From Plantimonas leprariae (GTDB lineage Bacteria; Pseudomonadota; Alphaproteobacteria; Rhizobiales; Rhizobiaceae), in the NCBI RefSeq assembly GCF_008802405.1, contig NZ_VZDO01000005.1:62001-126000 (forward strand): a stretch of DNA of 64,000 nt. The letters run 5' to 3'. Position 1 is the first letter of the stretch. Every line of letters starts with the position of its first letter. A model generated the notes under the pieces. That model made no database searches. It worked only from the letters and a program-made list of their open reading frames with translations, and had not been told where the DNA came from. The position numbers and the translations under genes were made by a program. Positions 17,438 to 26,864 of this stretch are shown in pieces.

Positions 17438-18598
17438 TCAGCCGCCCATGACCGCGATATAGTCGGTGACCCAGCGCGAATAGGGCACGCACTGGCTGCC
17501 GTCGCCGCATTTCGCGGTCGGAGTCCGCCAGAACCTGATCTTCTCGAAGTTATCGAAGCCGTTGGTCTTGCAGCCTTCCGCGCCGAGCAGCTCGCTCGTC
17601 TTGCAGGCGTCCGGCACGGCGGGAACGGAGCCGAACCAGGCGGCCACGTCCCCCTGCACCTTCGGGTCGAGCGAGTGCTCCAGCCACTTGTAGGCGCAGT
17701 TCGGGTTCTTGACGTCGCTGGCCAGCATGGTCGTGTCGGCCCAGCCCGTTGCGCCCTCGGCGGGGATGGTCGAGGCGACTGGCCGCTTGTCGGCCTCCAA
17801 CGTGTTGACCTGGAACGGCCAGGACGAGGAGGCGACGACGCCCTCCGTCTTGAAGTCGTCGACCTGCACGGCCGAGTCGTGCCAGTAGCGGCCGACGAGC
17901 TGGCGCTGCCCCTTCAGCAGTTCGATGACGGCGGCGTACTGCGCTTCGTTCAGCTCGTAGGGGTTCTTGATGCCGAGTTCCGGCTTCTTGGCCATCAGGT
18001 AGTTCGCGGCGTCCGCGATGTAGATCGGCCCGTCATAGGCCTGGACGCGGCCCTTGTTCGGCTTGCCGTCGGGGAAGTCCTGCGGCTCGAACACCACGGA
18101 CCAGCTCTTCGGGGCTTCCTTGAACGTCTCGGTCGAGTAGAGGAGAACGTTCGGACCCCACTGGTAGGGCGTGCCGAAATGCTGGCCGCCGACGGTGAAC
18201 CACGGCCCGTCCTTCAGGCGCGGGTCGACTTTGTTCCAGCTCGGCACGAGGTCGGTGTTGATCGGCTGCACCTTCTTGCCGGCGATCAGCCGCAGCGAGG
18301 CGTCGCCGGAAGCCGTCACCAGATCGAAGCCGCCGCCGTTCATCAGTGTCACCATCTCGTCGGAAGTAGCGGCCGTCTTGACGTTGACCTTGCAGCCGGT
18401 CTCCTTCTCGAAGCCGGTCACCCAGTCGTAGTTCTTGTCGGATTCGCCGCGCTCGACATAGCCCGGCCACGCGACGATGTTGAGCTGGCCCTCGCCGTCG
18501 CCGACGCTGGTCATCGCGCTTTGCGCCAGCGCGGCCTGGCAGGGAAGCAGCGCCGCCAGCGCGACCGCCACGGCCTTCCTCGATACCGATGCCATCAT
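17438..18598 (-). CDS. ydcS: Polyamine-type ABC substrate-binding protein (YdcS-like)
   Basis: A 386-aa periplasmic binding protein with a Sec signal peptide (cleavage near ALAQ). It is strikingly similar by recall to E. coli YdcS throughout: IVAWPGYVERGESDKNYDW, TSDEMVTLM, YDLVTASGDASLRL-type region, TPYQWGPN, NKGRVQAYDGPIYIADA, EGVVASSSWP, YKWLEHSLDPKVQGDVAAWFGS. E. coli YdcS is linked to putrescine uptake and has also been described as a polyhydroxybutyrate-related protein. Two tandem ATGs (18598, 18595) are possible starts. It is the first gene of the operon, with a 94-bp upstream gap to the ghrA-like gene. Confidence 0.9.
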   Translation of the reverse strand: MMASVSRKAVAVALAALLPCQAALAQSAMTSVGDGEGQLNIVAWPGYVERGESDKNYDWVTGFEKETGCKVNVKTAATSDEMVTLMNGGGFDLVTASGDASLRLIAGKKVQPINTDLVPSWNKVDPRLKDGPWFTVGGQHFGTPYQWGPNVLLYSTETFKEAPKSWSVVFEPQDFPDGKPNKGRVQAYDGPIYIADAANYLMAKKPELGIKNPYELNEAQYAAVIELLKGQRQLVGRYWHDSAVQVDDFKTEGVVASSSWPFQVNTLEADKRPVASTIPAEGATGWADTTMLASDVKNPNCAYKWLEHSLDPKVQGDVAAWFGSVPAVPDACKTSELLGAEGCKTNGFDNFEKIRFWRTPTAKCGDGSQCVPYSRWVTDYIAVMGG

Positions 18599-18692
18599 CC
18601 GCGCTCCCGATTCGTGACGAGGACGGCACTCTTCAACGCGCCGCAGCCGCCGTCAATCGACCGCCGTGCGACGATCCGCCCGAAACGCCGAT

Positions 18693-19616
18693 TCAGTAGC
18701 CGAGGCTTCGGTCGACCGTGTTCGGCAGCGGCTGGCCCCGCTCGAAACGCCGGATGCTTTCCGCGACCTCCTTCACCGCGACGGCCGGGTGCGTCGGCGC
18801 GGCGACGTGCGGCGAGACGATGACCTTCGGGTGCTGCCACAGCGGATCGTCCGCCGGCAGCGGCTCGGTGCGGAACACGTCGAGCGCCGCGCCGGACAAG
18901 TGGCCGGCATCCAGCGCCGCGAGAAGGTCGGCATCCACCACGTGCCGCCCGCGCGCGCCGTTGATGAAGAACGCTCCGTCGGCGAGAGCGGCGAGCAGCC
19001 GGGCGTCGACGATGTCGGTTGTTTCCGGTGTGAGGGGCAGGAGATTGACGAGGATGTCCGCGTCTGCCGCGGCACGCGGCAGGCCTTCCCGGCCGGCGAA
19101 GCTTTGGGCGCCGGCGACCGCGCGGCCCGAGCGGCTCCAGACGCGCGTTTGGAAGCCGAAGCGGACGAAATGCTCCGCCACCGGCGTGCCCAGCGCGCCT
19201 GCGCCGAGGATGGCAACGATGCGCTCGCGGGCGAGCTTCTCCTGCTGCGGTGACCATTCGCGCTTCGCCTGGAAATCCCGGTAGAGGCCGAGATTGCGGT
19301 GCCAGGCCAGCGCGTGGGCCAGCACCCAGTCTGCCATGCCGCCCGCCAGCCCTTCGTCCACCAGCCGGACGATCGGCACGTGGTCCGGAATCTCGCGCAA
19401 GGCAAGCAGGTGCTCGATGCCCGCCCAGAGGCTCAGGACCAGTTCGAGGTCCGGCAGGCCGGCGAGGACGCCGGGTTGCGGGCGGCCGACGACGGCATAG
19501 GAGACCGGCGGTCCGCCCTCCAGCGGTTCTGTCAGCACCTCGTGCCCAGGCAGTTCCGAGCGGAAGAGTTCGGCGATGCGAGCGGCGTCGTTGGAAGCGA
19601 TGAACAGGCGTTTCAT
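18693..19616 (-). CDS. ghrA: Glyoxylate/hydroxypyruvate reductase A-like 2-hydroxyacid dehydrogenase
   Basis: A 307-aa D-2-hydroxyacid dehydrogenase of the GhrA type (E. coli GhrA is about 312 aa). The Rossmann motif is GAGALGTPVAEHF. Catalytic Arg (NGARG), Glu (TEPLPADDPLW) and His (SPHVAAPTH) are in place, with WAGIEHLL in the N-terminal half. GhrA reduces glyoxylate and hydroxypyruvate with NADPH. The start is ATG 19616 (MKRLFIAS); the 12 further upstream codons have no support. It lies between the polyamine operon and the MFS gene, all on the minus strand, and is probably transcribed on its own or with the MFS gene 49 bp upstream. Confidence 0.82.
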   Translation of the reverse strand: MKRLFIASNDAARIAELFRSELPGHEVLTEPLEGGPPVSYAVVGRPQPGVLAGLPDLELVLSLWAGIEHLLALREIPDHVPIVRLVDEGLAGGMADWVLAHALAWHRNLGLYRDFQAKREWSPQQEKLARERIVAILGAGALGTPVAEHFVRFGFQTRVWSRSGRAVAGAQSFAGREGLPRAAADADILVNLLPLTPETTDIVDARLLAALADGAFFINGARGRHVVDADLLAALDAGHLSGAALDVFRTEPLPADDPLWQHPKVIVSPHVAAPTHPAVAVKEVAESIRRFERGQPLPNTVDRSLGY

Positions 19617-19665
19617 GGGGTGAAGCGCATACAGCGCCCGCCGGCGAAACAACAGGAACGATGGT

Positions 19666-21192
19666 TCAAAGGCGGCGGATCGGCAGCGTCCAGGCGAGGA
19701 TGGCGGCGAAACCGGAGAAGACAGCGGTGCAAAGGAAGGCGTTGCGGAAGGCGAGGTCGAGCCCCTCGCGGATCGCCTGTCGCTCGGCCGCCCCCAGCGT
19801 CGCCAGCGTGCCCGGTCCGCCTTCGAGGATGCGCGCGAAGCCGGCGCTGGCTTCCGGGCTCGTCGCGGCGAGCGTCGCGAACAGGACGGTGCCGACCAGC
19901 GCCGTGCCGAGGGCCGCGCCGAGCGATCGGGAGAACTGCACCGTCGCCGCGCCCGCGCCGAGCTGCTTCGGACCGGAGGCGAGCTGCACGGTGAGCTGCA
20001 CGACGCCCATCACCGAGCCCATGAAGATCGCCGTCGCGCCGAAGATCGCGGCGATCGAAACGGGCGGGAGGAACGGCGCGGCGAAGGCGATCAGCGCCAG
20101 CACGGAGGCGACGATCGTCATCCCGACCGACGGGAAGATCGCCGTCCGTCCGGTGCGGCTGACGATCCGCCCCGTCACCAGCGAACCGATGCCGATGCCC
20201 GCCGTCATCGGCAGCATCAGGAGGCCGGTGGTCGAGGCCGACGTGCCGTGCACGATGCCGAAATAGAGCGGCAGGAAGGTGATCAGCGAGACGAGCATGC
20301 CGCCGTGGCAGGCGGCCATCGCGTCGCAGCGCCAGATCGCGGCGTGCTGGAGGAGGGGGATCGGCAGCAGCGGCGAGCGCGCCCGCCGCTCGCGCCAGAT
20401 CAGGAAGACCGCCGCGACGGCAGCGAGCACGATCAGCAGCGGAAAGCCGTAGCCGCCGGCGGCGACGAACACCCTTGCGCGTTCCAGCGCGATCAGCGCG
20501 GAGGTGATGAAGGCCGCGAACAGGAAAAGCCCGAGGACGTCGAAGCGGAACGGCTCGCGGTTGCCGGGCCGGGCCGGCAGGCGGAGCGCCAGGAAAGCGG
20601 CGGCGATGCCGATCGGCACGTTGACGAGGAACACCGACGGCCAGCCGAAATGCTGCGTCAGGAACCCGCCCGCCACCGGCCCGAAGGCGTTGGACGACAC
20701 GGCGACCGCCGCGAGATAGCCTTGGTAGCGCGCCCGCTCGCGCGGCGGGATCGCCTCGCCGACGAGCGCCTGCGACAGCGTCATCAGCCCGCCGCCGCCG
20801 GCGCCCTGCAGGACGCGCGCCACCGTCAGCGTCTCGATCGAGCGGGCGAGAGCGCAGAGCACCGAAGCGCCGATGAAGATGCCGAGCGCGACGAGCATCA
20901 GCCGCCGTCGCCCGAGCAGGTCGCCGAGCCGTCCGTAGACCGGCGCGGCAACCGTGGTCGCCACGAGGTAGGAGACGACGATCCAGGACAGCCGGTCGAC
21001 CTCGCCGAGCGAGGCGGCGATGGCCGGCAGGGCCGTCGCGACGATGGTCTGGTCGACCACCGCCAGGAACATCGGCAGCATGATCGACGGGAACATCGTC
21101 AGGAACTGCGCGCGGGCATCCGGGGCCATGGCGGCCGCCTCGTCGCGGTTCCGGCTTTCCGCCGCTTCCGCCGAACTTTTCGCTGGGGGCAT
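19666..21192 (-). CDS. MFS drug exporter, DHA2 (EmrB/QacA) family
   Basis: A 508-aa proton-driven exporter; the DHA2 family normally has 14 helices. Visible motifs are the first-helix motif LAVVDQTIVATALPAIAASLG, loop 2-3 motif A (GRLGDLLGRRR) and the proton/drug antiporter motif region (GPVAGGFLTQHFGWPSVFLVNVPIG). The substrate is unknown. The ATG at 21192 is followed by a 21-residue polar leader, and a second ATG (MAPDARAQFL) would also fit. It is divergent from the universal stress protein gene. Confidence 0.87.
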   Translation of the reverse strand: MPPAKSSAEAAESRNRDEAAAMAPDARAQFLTMFPSIMLPMFLAVVDQTIVATALPAIAASLGEVDRLSWIVVSYLVATTVAAPVYGRLGDLLGRRRLMLVALGIFIGASVLCALARSIETLTVARVLQGAGGGGLMTLSQALVGEAIPPRERARYQGYLAAVAVSSNAFGPVAGGFLTQHFGWPSVFLVNVPIGIAAAFLALRLPARPGNREPFRFDVLGLFLFAAFITSALIALERARVFVAAGGYGFPLLIVLAAVAAVFLIWRERRARSPLLPIPLLQHAAIWRCDAMAACHGGMLVSLITFLPLYFGIVHGTSASTTGLLMLPMTAGIGIGSLVTGRIVSRTGRTAIFPSVGMTIVASVLALIAFAAPFLPPVSIAAIFGATAIFMGSVMGVVQLTVQLASGPKQLGAGAATVQFSRSLGAALGTALVGTVLFATLAATSPEASAGFARILEGGPGTLATLGAAERQAIREGLDLAFRNAFLCTAVFSGFAAILAWTLPIRRL

Positions 21193-21331
21193 GATCGAAC
21201 TTGGCGCGACCGCGCGGGCTCGCGCCGCCGGGCATCCCGCTTTCCGGTTGGATATGCGAGGTTATCTAGGGCACGGAACCGCGAGGGGCACCGTCGTCGC
21301 GTGCCCTCGTCCGCCGAAGAAGGAGCGCCGC

Positions 21332-22171
21332 ATGCGAACCCTGCTCGTTCCGGTCGAACCCTCCATCCACGCGGAGAGGATCCTCGAGCTCGCGGGGCTC
21401 GTCGCGGGGGCGTTCGGCAGCCTGATCGAGGGCTTCCCCTTACGCAGCTTCGGCATGTCGGCGATCGGCTGGGACCCCGAAAGCCTGATCACCGTCGACC
21501 CGACCCATTGGAACGAGAGCCAGACGGCCGCGGAAGCCAAGGCGAAGTTCGTCGCCTTCATGCGGGCGAAGGGGATCGCCGAGGATGGGCCGGGCCCGGG
21601 CGAAGCCGCGCGCTGGCGCTGGGCGCACGACCGGCCGGAAGGGGACGGCTTCCTCGGCTCCTACGGGCGCGGCTTCGACCTCACCGTCGTCGGCCAGCCG
21701 GGCTCGGAGCCCGGCGCCTCCACGATCAGCACGCTGGAATCGGCGCTGTTCGAAAGCGGCGGCCCGATCCTGATTGCGCCACCGCGTCCCGTCGCGCAGT
21801 TTGGCGAGACCGTCGCGATCGCCTGGAACGGCTCGACGGAAACGGCACGCACCATCGCCTTCGCCATGCCCTTCCTCCAGCGCGCGCGCCGCGTCCTGCT
21901 CCTCGCCGACGACGGGGCGCTCGGGCACGCGCCCTCCGGCGAGGCGATCCGGCTGCGGCTCGTCCGCAACGGCGTTCCGGCCGACCTGAAGCTGCTGCCG
22001 GAAGCCCGCATCCGGTCCGGCGAGGCGATCCTGCGCGAGGCGGAAAGCGCGGGCTGCGATCTTTTGGTGAAGGGCGCCTACACGCAGAGCCGCATCCGGC
22101 AGATGATCTTCGGCGGCGCGACGCAGCACATCTTGGCGAAGGCCCGGATGCCGGTGCTCATGGCGCACTGA
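21332..22171 (+). CDS. Universal stress protein, tandem-domain type
   Basis: A 279-aa cytosolic protein with two USP folds. The N-terminal half starts MRTLLVPVEPSIHAERIL. The C-terminal half has the phosphate/adenine-binding signature GAYTQSRIRQMIFGGATQHIL, resembling the Gly-x2-Gly-x9-Gly ATP motif. An AAGGAG ribosome site 6 nt before ATG 21332 fixes the start. The upstream leader contains an 8-bp inverted repeat (21268-21275 with 21300-21307). It is convergent with the RND pump gene, six bases between stops. Confidence 0.85.
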   Translation: MRTLLVPVEPSIHAERILELAGLVAGAFGSLIEGFPLRSFGMSAIGWDPESLITVDPTHWNESQTAAEAKAKFVAFMRAKGIAEDGPGPGEAARWRWAHDRPEGDGFLGSYGRGFDLTVVGQPGSEPGASTISTLESALFESGGPILIAPPRPVAQFGETVAIAWNGSTETARTIAFAMPFLQRARRVLLLADDGALGHAPSGEAIRLRLVRNGVPADLKLLPEARIRSGEAILREAESAGCDLLVKGAYTQSRIRQMIFGGATQHILAKARMPVLMAH

Positions 22172-22177
22172 CCTCGC

Positions 22178-25100
22178 CTACTCCGCCGGCTGGCCGAGCG
22201 GCGAGTGCACCGACGGGCGCATCCGCAGGAAGGCGGCGATGCGCTCGATGCCGACATAGATCACCGGCGTGATGAACAGCGTCAGCACCTGGCTGACCAC
22301 GAGACCGCCGACCACCGCGACGCCGAGCGGCTGGCGCAGTTCCGAACTCGCGCCGGAGCCGAGCGCCACCGGCAACGCCCCGAGGAGGGCGCAGAAGGTC
22401 GTCATCATGATCGGCCGGAAGCGCCGCTCGCAGGCGATGCGGATCGCCTCCGCCGGGGCTTTGCCCTCCTCGCGCTGCAGGGCGAGCGCCACGTCGATCA
22501 TCATGATCGCGTTCTTCTTCACGATGCCGATCAGCATCAGGAGGCCGATGATCGCGATGAGCGACAAGTCGAAGCCGAGGATCGACAGCGAGAACAGGGC
22601 GCCGAGCGCCGCCGCCGGCAGGCCGGAGAGGATGGTGATCGGGTGGGCGAAGCTCTCGTAGAGGACGCCGAGCACCACGTAGATCACCAGCACCGCCGCA
22701 CCGATCAGCAGGCCCTCGTTGGAGGAGGACTGCTGGAACACCTGCGCCGTGCCGGCATAGGAGGTGTAGACGTTGGCCGGTAGGCCGATGTCCCGCTTGA
22801 TCGCGTCGACGGCTTGCGTCGTCGTGCCGAGCGAGACCCCGGCCGGCAGGTTGTAGGAGATGGTGACGGCGGTGAGCTGGCCGGTCTGGTTGATCGTGAC
22901 CGGTCCCGCCGCGCGGTCGATCCGCGCGATCGAAGCGAGCGGCACCAGCGTTCCCGCCGTCGTCGGCACGCGGACGTTGCGCAGCAGCACCTCGGACCAC
23001 GGGATGGTGGGATCGAATTCGAGGATCACGTCGTAGCTGTCGCCGGTCGACTGGATCTGCGTCGCGGTCAGCGTGCCGAAGCCGGCCTCCAGCGTCGAGC
23101 GGATCGTCTCCGAGGTGATGCCGAGCGCGTCCGCCTTGTCCTGGTCGATCACGACGCGCGCCTGCAGGCCGTTGGCCTGGAGATCGGAGGCGAGGTCGAT
23201 GAAATGGCTTGGGTCGGCGCGCATCGCGTCCGCCAGTTTCGTCGCCCATTCGCGTACCGTCGCCGCATCGAGCGACTGGACGACGAGCTGGTACTGGCTC
23301 TGCGTCGAGCGGCCGCCGAAGCGGAGCGACTGCACCGGCGTGATGAAGGTCTTGAGGCCGGGCATCGCGCTTAAAGTTCGGCGCATGGAGCCGAGCGTCT
23401 CGGCCAGCTTCGGGCGCTCGGTCCGGTCCTTCAACTGCACGAACATCGAGCCGGTGTTGAAGGTGGCGCCGCCGGGGCCGCCGCCGAGCGTCGAGGTGAC
23501 GTGCGCGACGGCCGGGTTGTCCGCAACCGCGGCCGCCGCCTTGCCTTGCAGGTCACGCATCGCCTCGTAGGAAATGTCCTGCCGCGCCTGCGTCGAGATC
23601 GTCAGGAGGCCGATGTCCTCTTCCGGGATGAAGGAGCGCGGCATCGTCGCCATCAGCCATACCGAGCCGGCGACCGAGCCGAGGAAGACGAGGAACACCA
23701 GCGCCTTGTGCCGGAGGCACCAGCCGACCGAGCGGTCGTAGCCGCGGGTCAGCGCCGCGAAGCCGCGGTTGAACAGCGCGGCGAAACCCTTGGAACTCGG
23801 CGCGCGGTGCGGCAGGCGCGCCGCCAGCATCGGCGTCACCGTCAGCGACACGACGGCAGAGGCGATGATCGCCAGCGCCACCACGACGCCGAACTCGTTG
23901 AGGACGCGCCCGACGACGCCGCCCATCAGGAGGATCGGCAGGAACACCGCGACGAGCGATAGCGACATCGAGACGATGGTGCCGGATACTTCCTTGCTGC
24001 CCTGCAGCGCCGCCTGCATCGGCGGCACGCCTTCCTCCATGTGCCGGACGATGTTCTCCAGCATCACGATCGCGTCGTCGACGACGAGTCCGACGGACAA
24101 GGTCAGCGCGAGCAGCGAGATGTTGTCGATCGAGAAGCCGAGCACGTACATGCCGCCGAGCGTCGCGATCAGCGACAGCGGCACCGCGACGCCGGGAATG
24201 AAGGTCGCGAGCGCCTGACCGAGGAACAGATAGATCACCAGGATCACCAGCGCGATCGTCAACCCCAGCGTGAAGCGCACGTCCTCGACCGCCGTCTTGA
24301 TCGAGCGCGACTGGTCGTTGACGACCGCGACCTGCATGCCGGCCGGCAGCGAGGCCTGGAGTTCCGGCAGCCGCGCCTTGATCGCGTCGACGACCTCCAC
24401 CGTGTTCGCGTCCGGCTGGCGCTGCACGGCGAGCACGATCGCCGGCTTGCCGTCGAGCCAGCTTCCCTGGTTGAGGTTCTGGACGCTGTCCTCGACGCGG
24501 GCGATGTCGTCGAGCCTGACGATCGCGCCATTCGGGCGCGAGATGATCAGCGTCTTGAACTCCTCGGCGCTGGAGCGCTGCGTCGGCGCGTCGACGGTGA
24601 GCGCCTGCCCCTCGTTCTGCAGCGTCCCGACCGGCGTCTGGCTGTTCGCCGCCTGAAGCGTCTTCTCCACGTCGGCGAGCGACAGGTTGCGGCTCGACAG
24701 CTTGCGCGGGTCGACGTCGACCCGGACGGCATAGGTCTTCGCGCCGAACACCTGCGCCTGCGCGACGCCGGTGATGGTGGAGAGCGCCGGCGAGATGACG
24801 TTCTCGGCGATGTCGTCGACCTTGGTCAGCGGCGCGCCGTCGCTGGTCAGCGCGAGGAGGATCACCGGCGCGTCGGCGGGATTGGATTTCCGGTAGCTCG
24901 GCGGCGTCGTGAGATTGTCCGGCAGGGCGCGGGTGGAGCGGGCGATCGCCGCCTGCACGTCGGCCGCCGCGTCGTCGATATCGCGCGACAGCTCGAACTG
25001 GACGGTGATCGACGTGTTGCCGAGCGAGGATCTGGCGCTGATGTTGTCGATGCCGGCGATGGTCTGGAACTGCTTGATCAGCGGCGTCGCGACGGCGCTC

Positions 25101-25279
25101 GCCATGGTGGAAGGGGAGGCGCCGGCAAGCTGCGCCGAGACGTTGATCGTCGGGAAGTCGGCCTGCGGCAGCGCCGCGACGGGCAGTTGCCGATAGCCGG
25201 CGACGCCCGCGAGGATCAGCCCGAGAGCGAGAAGGATCGTCGCGACGGGGCGGCGGATGAAGACGGCGGAAACGCTCAC
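22178..25279 (-). CDS. RND multidrug efflux transporter, inner-membrane pump (MdtBC/AcrB type)
   Basis: A 1033-aa pump of the hydrophobe/amphiphile efflux family, full length. The N-terminus (FIRRPVATILLALGLILAG) is the first helix. The proton-relay Asp pair sits at about residue 400 in VGLVVDDAIVMLENIVRHMEEG, which reads like MdtC. It has the duplicated six-helix layout and large periplasmic loops. The start is GTG 25279, overlapping the adaptor stop as GTGA. It exports toxic amphiphiles together with the adaptor and an outer-membrane channel encoded elsewhere, since no TolC-like gene is here. Confidence 0.93.
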   Translation of the reverse strand: MSVSAVFIRRPVATILLALGLILAGVAGYRQLPVAALPQADFPTINVSAQLAGASPSTMASAVATPLIKQFQTIAGIDNISARSSLGNTSITVQFELSRDIDDAAADVQAAIARSTRALPDNLTTPPSYRKSNPADAPVILLALTSDGAPLTKVDDIAENVISPALSTITGVAQAQVFGAKTYAVRVDVDPRKLSSRNLSLADVEKTLQAANSQTPVGTLQNEGQALTVDAPTQRSSAEEFKTLIISRPNGAIVRLDDIARVEDSVQNLNQGSWLDGKPAIVLAVQRQPDANTVEVVDAIKARLPELQASLPAGMQVAVVNDQSRSIKTAVEDVRFTLGLTIALVILVIYLFLGQALATFIPGVAVPLSLIATLGGMYVLGFSIDNISLLALTLSVGLVVDDAIVMLENIVRHMEEGVPPMQAALQGSKEVSGTIVSMSLSLVAVFLPILLMGGVVGRVLNEFGVVVALAIIASAVVSLTVTPMLAARLPHRAPSSKGFAALFNRGFAALTRGYDRSVGWCLRHKALVFLVFLGSVAGSVWLMATMPRSFIPEEDIGLLTISTQARQDISYEAMRDLQGKAAAAVADNPAVAHVTSTLGGGPGGATFNTGSMFVQLKDRTERPKLAETLGSMRRTLSAMPGLKTFITPVQSLRFGGRSTQSQYQLVVQSLDAATVREWATKLADAMRADPSHFIDLASDLQANGLQARVVIDQDKADALGITSETIRSTLEAGFGTLTATQIQSTGDSYDVILEFDPTIPWSEVLLRNVRVPTTAGTLVPLASIARIDRAAGPVTINQTGQLTAVTISYNLPAGVSLGTTTQAVDAIKRDIGLPANVYTSYAGTAQVFQQSSSNEGLLIGAAVLVIYVVLGVLYESFAHPITILSGLPAAALGALFSLSILGFDLSLIAIIGLLMLIGIVKKNAIMMIDVALALQREEGKAPAEAIRIACERRFRPIMMTTFCALLGALPVALGSGASSELRQPLGVAVVGGLVVSQVLTLFITPVIYVGIERIAAFLRMRPSVHSPLGQPAE

Positions 25280-26505
25280 CCCCGCGCTCCCGCATCGGCC
25301 GTCTTCGCCGGCGCGTCGGTCGGCTTCACCACGGTCCCGTCGACGAGGTCGACCTGGCCTTCCACCACCACCGTCGCGCCGGCTTCCAACCCGTTCGCGA
25401 TGCCGGCCTTCGCGCCGTCGCGCATGGCGACATCGACCTTGCGGACCTCGACCTTCGAGTCCGGCCCGACGACGTAGACGATCGAGCCGCTCTCGCGCGG
25501 CTGGACCGCGACGCTCGGCACCACGACGAGCCCGTCCATGGCGCCGGCCGAGACCTTCACGTCGATCGACTGGCCGGGCCAGAGCGACAGATCCTTGTTG
25601 TCGAGGAGTGCGCGCAGCGTCACGCTGGCCGAGGCCTCGACGATCTTGTTGTCGATGAAGACGATCGGCCCCGTCTCGGCCGACGTCGCCTCGGAGGCGA
25701 GCGACGAGCGCACCTCGACGCGCAGTTGCTGATCGCCCATCGCCTTGCGGACGGTGGCGAGATCGGTGTCGGGGAGCGAGAACTCGGCATAGACCGGTGC
25801 GACCTCCGCGATGCCGACGACGGAGGTGCCCGGCTGGACGAGGGCGCCGAGCGACAGGGTGAAGGCACCCAGTCGCCCGTCGAAGGGCGCGCGAATCTCG
25901 GTCTTCGACAGGAGCACCTCGTCGGCCTGCAAGGTCGCCTGGTCGACGCCGACCGTCGCCTCGGCCGTCTTCACGGCGGCGTCCGCGTCCTCGCCGGCCT
26001 GCGTCGAGGTCGCGCCGCTCCTGACGAGGCGGTTCACGCGGTCGAAATTGGCATGGGTATTGTCGAGCGTCGCTTGGTCGCGCGCCAGCGCCGCCTTGTC
26101 CTTCGCGACGGCCGCCGTCGCCGACCGGTTGTCGAGCTTCGCCAGGAGATCGCCCTTCCGCACCATCGCGCCGTCCTTCGCCGTGATCTCCGACAGGATG
26201 CCGGTGGTCTCGACGGCAAGTTCGGTGGAGGCGAGGGGGCGGATGTAGCCGATCGTGCGCCGCACCACCGGCAGCGAACCGGCCTCGGCCTTCGCGGTGA
26301 CCACGGCGACGGTGCGCGGCCCGTTGCCGCCGCCCCCCCGCCGCCGGCCGCCTTCGCCATCGGCGGCGCGGGGGTCGCCCTTCGGCGGGGTGGACGCCAT
26401 CGCCTCCGTCAGCCATTGCGGCGCGTAGGGCAGCCAGCGCGCCCGCTCGACATAACCGCCGGCGGCGACGAGCAGGCAAAGGAGAACGAGACCGAAACGA
26501 CGCAT
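25276..26505 (-). CDS. RND efflux periplasmic adaptor (membrane fusion protein)
   Basis: A 409-aa HlyD/AcrA-type adaptor with one N-terminal membrane/signal segment. A Gly/Arg/Pro-rich linker (about 40-65) is followed by the barrel-sandwich halves (STELAVETTGILSEITAKDGAMVRKGDLLAKLD and later ADEVLLSKTEIRAPFDGRLGAF) flanking a coiled-coil hairpin. The C-terminal tail is Ala/Lys-rich. It is upstream in the same operon as the RND pump. The N-terminal helix has no lipobox Cys, so a membrane anchor is likely. Confidence 0.9.
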   Translation of the reverse strand: MRRFGLVLLCLLVAAGGYVERARWLPYAPQWLTEAMASTPPKGDPRAADGEGGRRRGGGGNGPRTVAVVTAKAEAGSLPVVRRTIGYIRPLASTELAVETTGILSEITAKDGAMVRKGDLLAKLDNRSATAAVAKDKAALARDQATLDNTHANFDRVNRLVRSGATSTQAGEDADAAVKTAEATVGVDQATLQADEVLLSKTEIRAPFDGRLGAFTLSLGALVQPGTSVVGIAEVAPVYAEFSLPDTDLATVRKAMGDQQLRVEVRSSLASEATSAETGPIVFIDNKIVEASASVTLRALLDNKDLSLWPGQSIDVKVSAGAMDGLVVVPSVAVQPRESGSIVYVVGPDSKVEVRKVDVAMRDGAKAGIANGLEAGATVVVEGQVDLVDGTVVKPTDAPAKTADAGARG

Positions 26506-26547
26506 GCGGGGAGAACCGGTGAACGCGAAAGGCGCGAGCGCTCTCTC

Positions 26548-26575
26548 GTTATCGTTACGGATCCGGCGGATACAA
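26548..26575 (-). promoter_or_regulatory. Candidate promoter of the RND efflux operon
   Basis: On the minus strand: TTGTAT (26575-26570), 16-bp spacer, GATAAC (26553-26548), about 43 bp upstream of the adaptor start. It is a fair sigma-70-type match. No regulator gene lies next to the operon. Confidence 0.35.
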
Positions 26576-26708
26576 TGGCGCGCCGCGTGAACTCTTCGTC
26601 ATGTTCCGGGCGGGGGTTTGCCTCGGCTCGGCGAACGGTGCCGGCGCGCATCGACGTGCCCCGAAGCGATCCCGCAAGCCTCTCAGATCGATGCCGGCGG
26701 GAAGCCGG

Positions 26709-26864
26709 TCAGGAGATCGCCAAGGCGACGATGCCCACCCACAGGCCGGCGCTGATGGCGCAGCCGAGCATGATGCCGCGTGCCGGGCTCAGCGGATCGC
26801 TCGAAAGATCGCGTGCGCTTCGTTCATGCTCCATGCAGCGAGTCGGGGTAGCCGACATCTGCAT
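26709..26864 (-). CDS. Small membrane protein, unknown function
   Basis: A 51-aa open frame. The N-terminal half is polar (SATPTRCMEHERSARDLSSDPLSPARG) and the C-terminal half is one hydrophobic helix (IMLGCAISAGLWVGIVALAI). A strong GGGAGG (26869-26874) lies just upstream of two possible starts, ATG 26864 and ATG 26858. The pattern of a D-P-L-x-P-A-R-G motif followed by a single helix recurs in small alphaproteobacterial membrane proteins (recall, not searched). It lies downstream of the Wza-like gene after an AT-rich gap, so a link to polysaccharide export is possible but unproven. Confidence 0.5.
   Translation of the reverse strand: MQMSATPTRCMEHERSARDLSSDPLSPARGIMLGCAISAGLWVGIVALAIS

Noticed and set aside
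21268-21307. Inverted repeat AGGGCACG / CGTGCCCT before the universal stress gene
   Set aside because: Eight base pairs with a 24-base loop is weak in such GC-rich DNA; kept only as a note in the gene entry.
22178-26479. Continuous 1433-codon minus-strand frame covering the RND pump and more
   Set aside because: The upstream part is the wrong frame of the adaptor gene. The pump starts at GTG 25279 (VSVSAVFIRRP), overlapping the adaptor stop.
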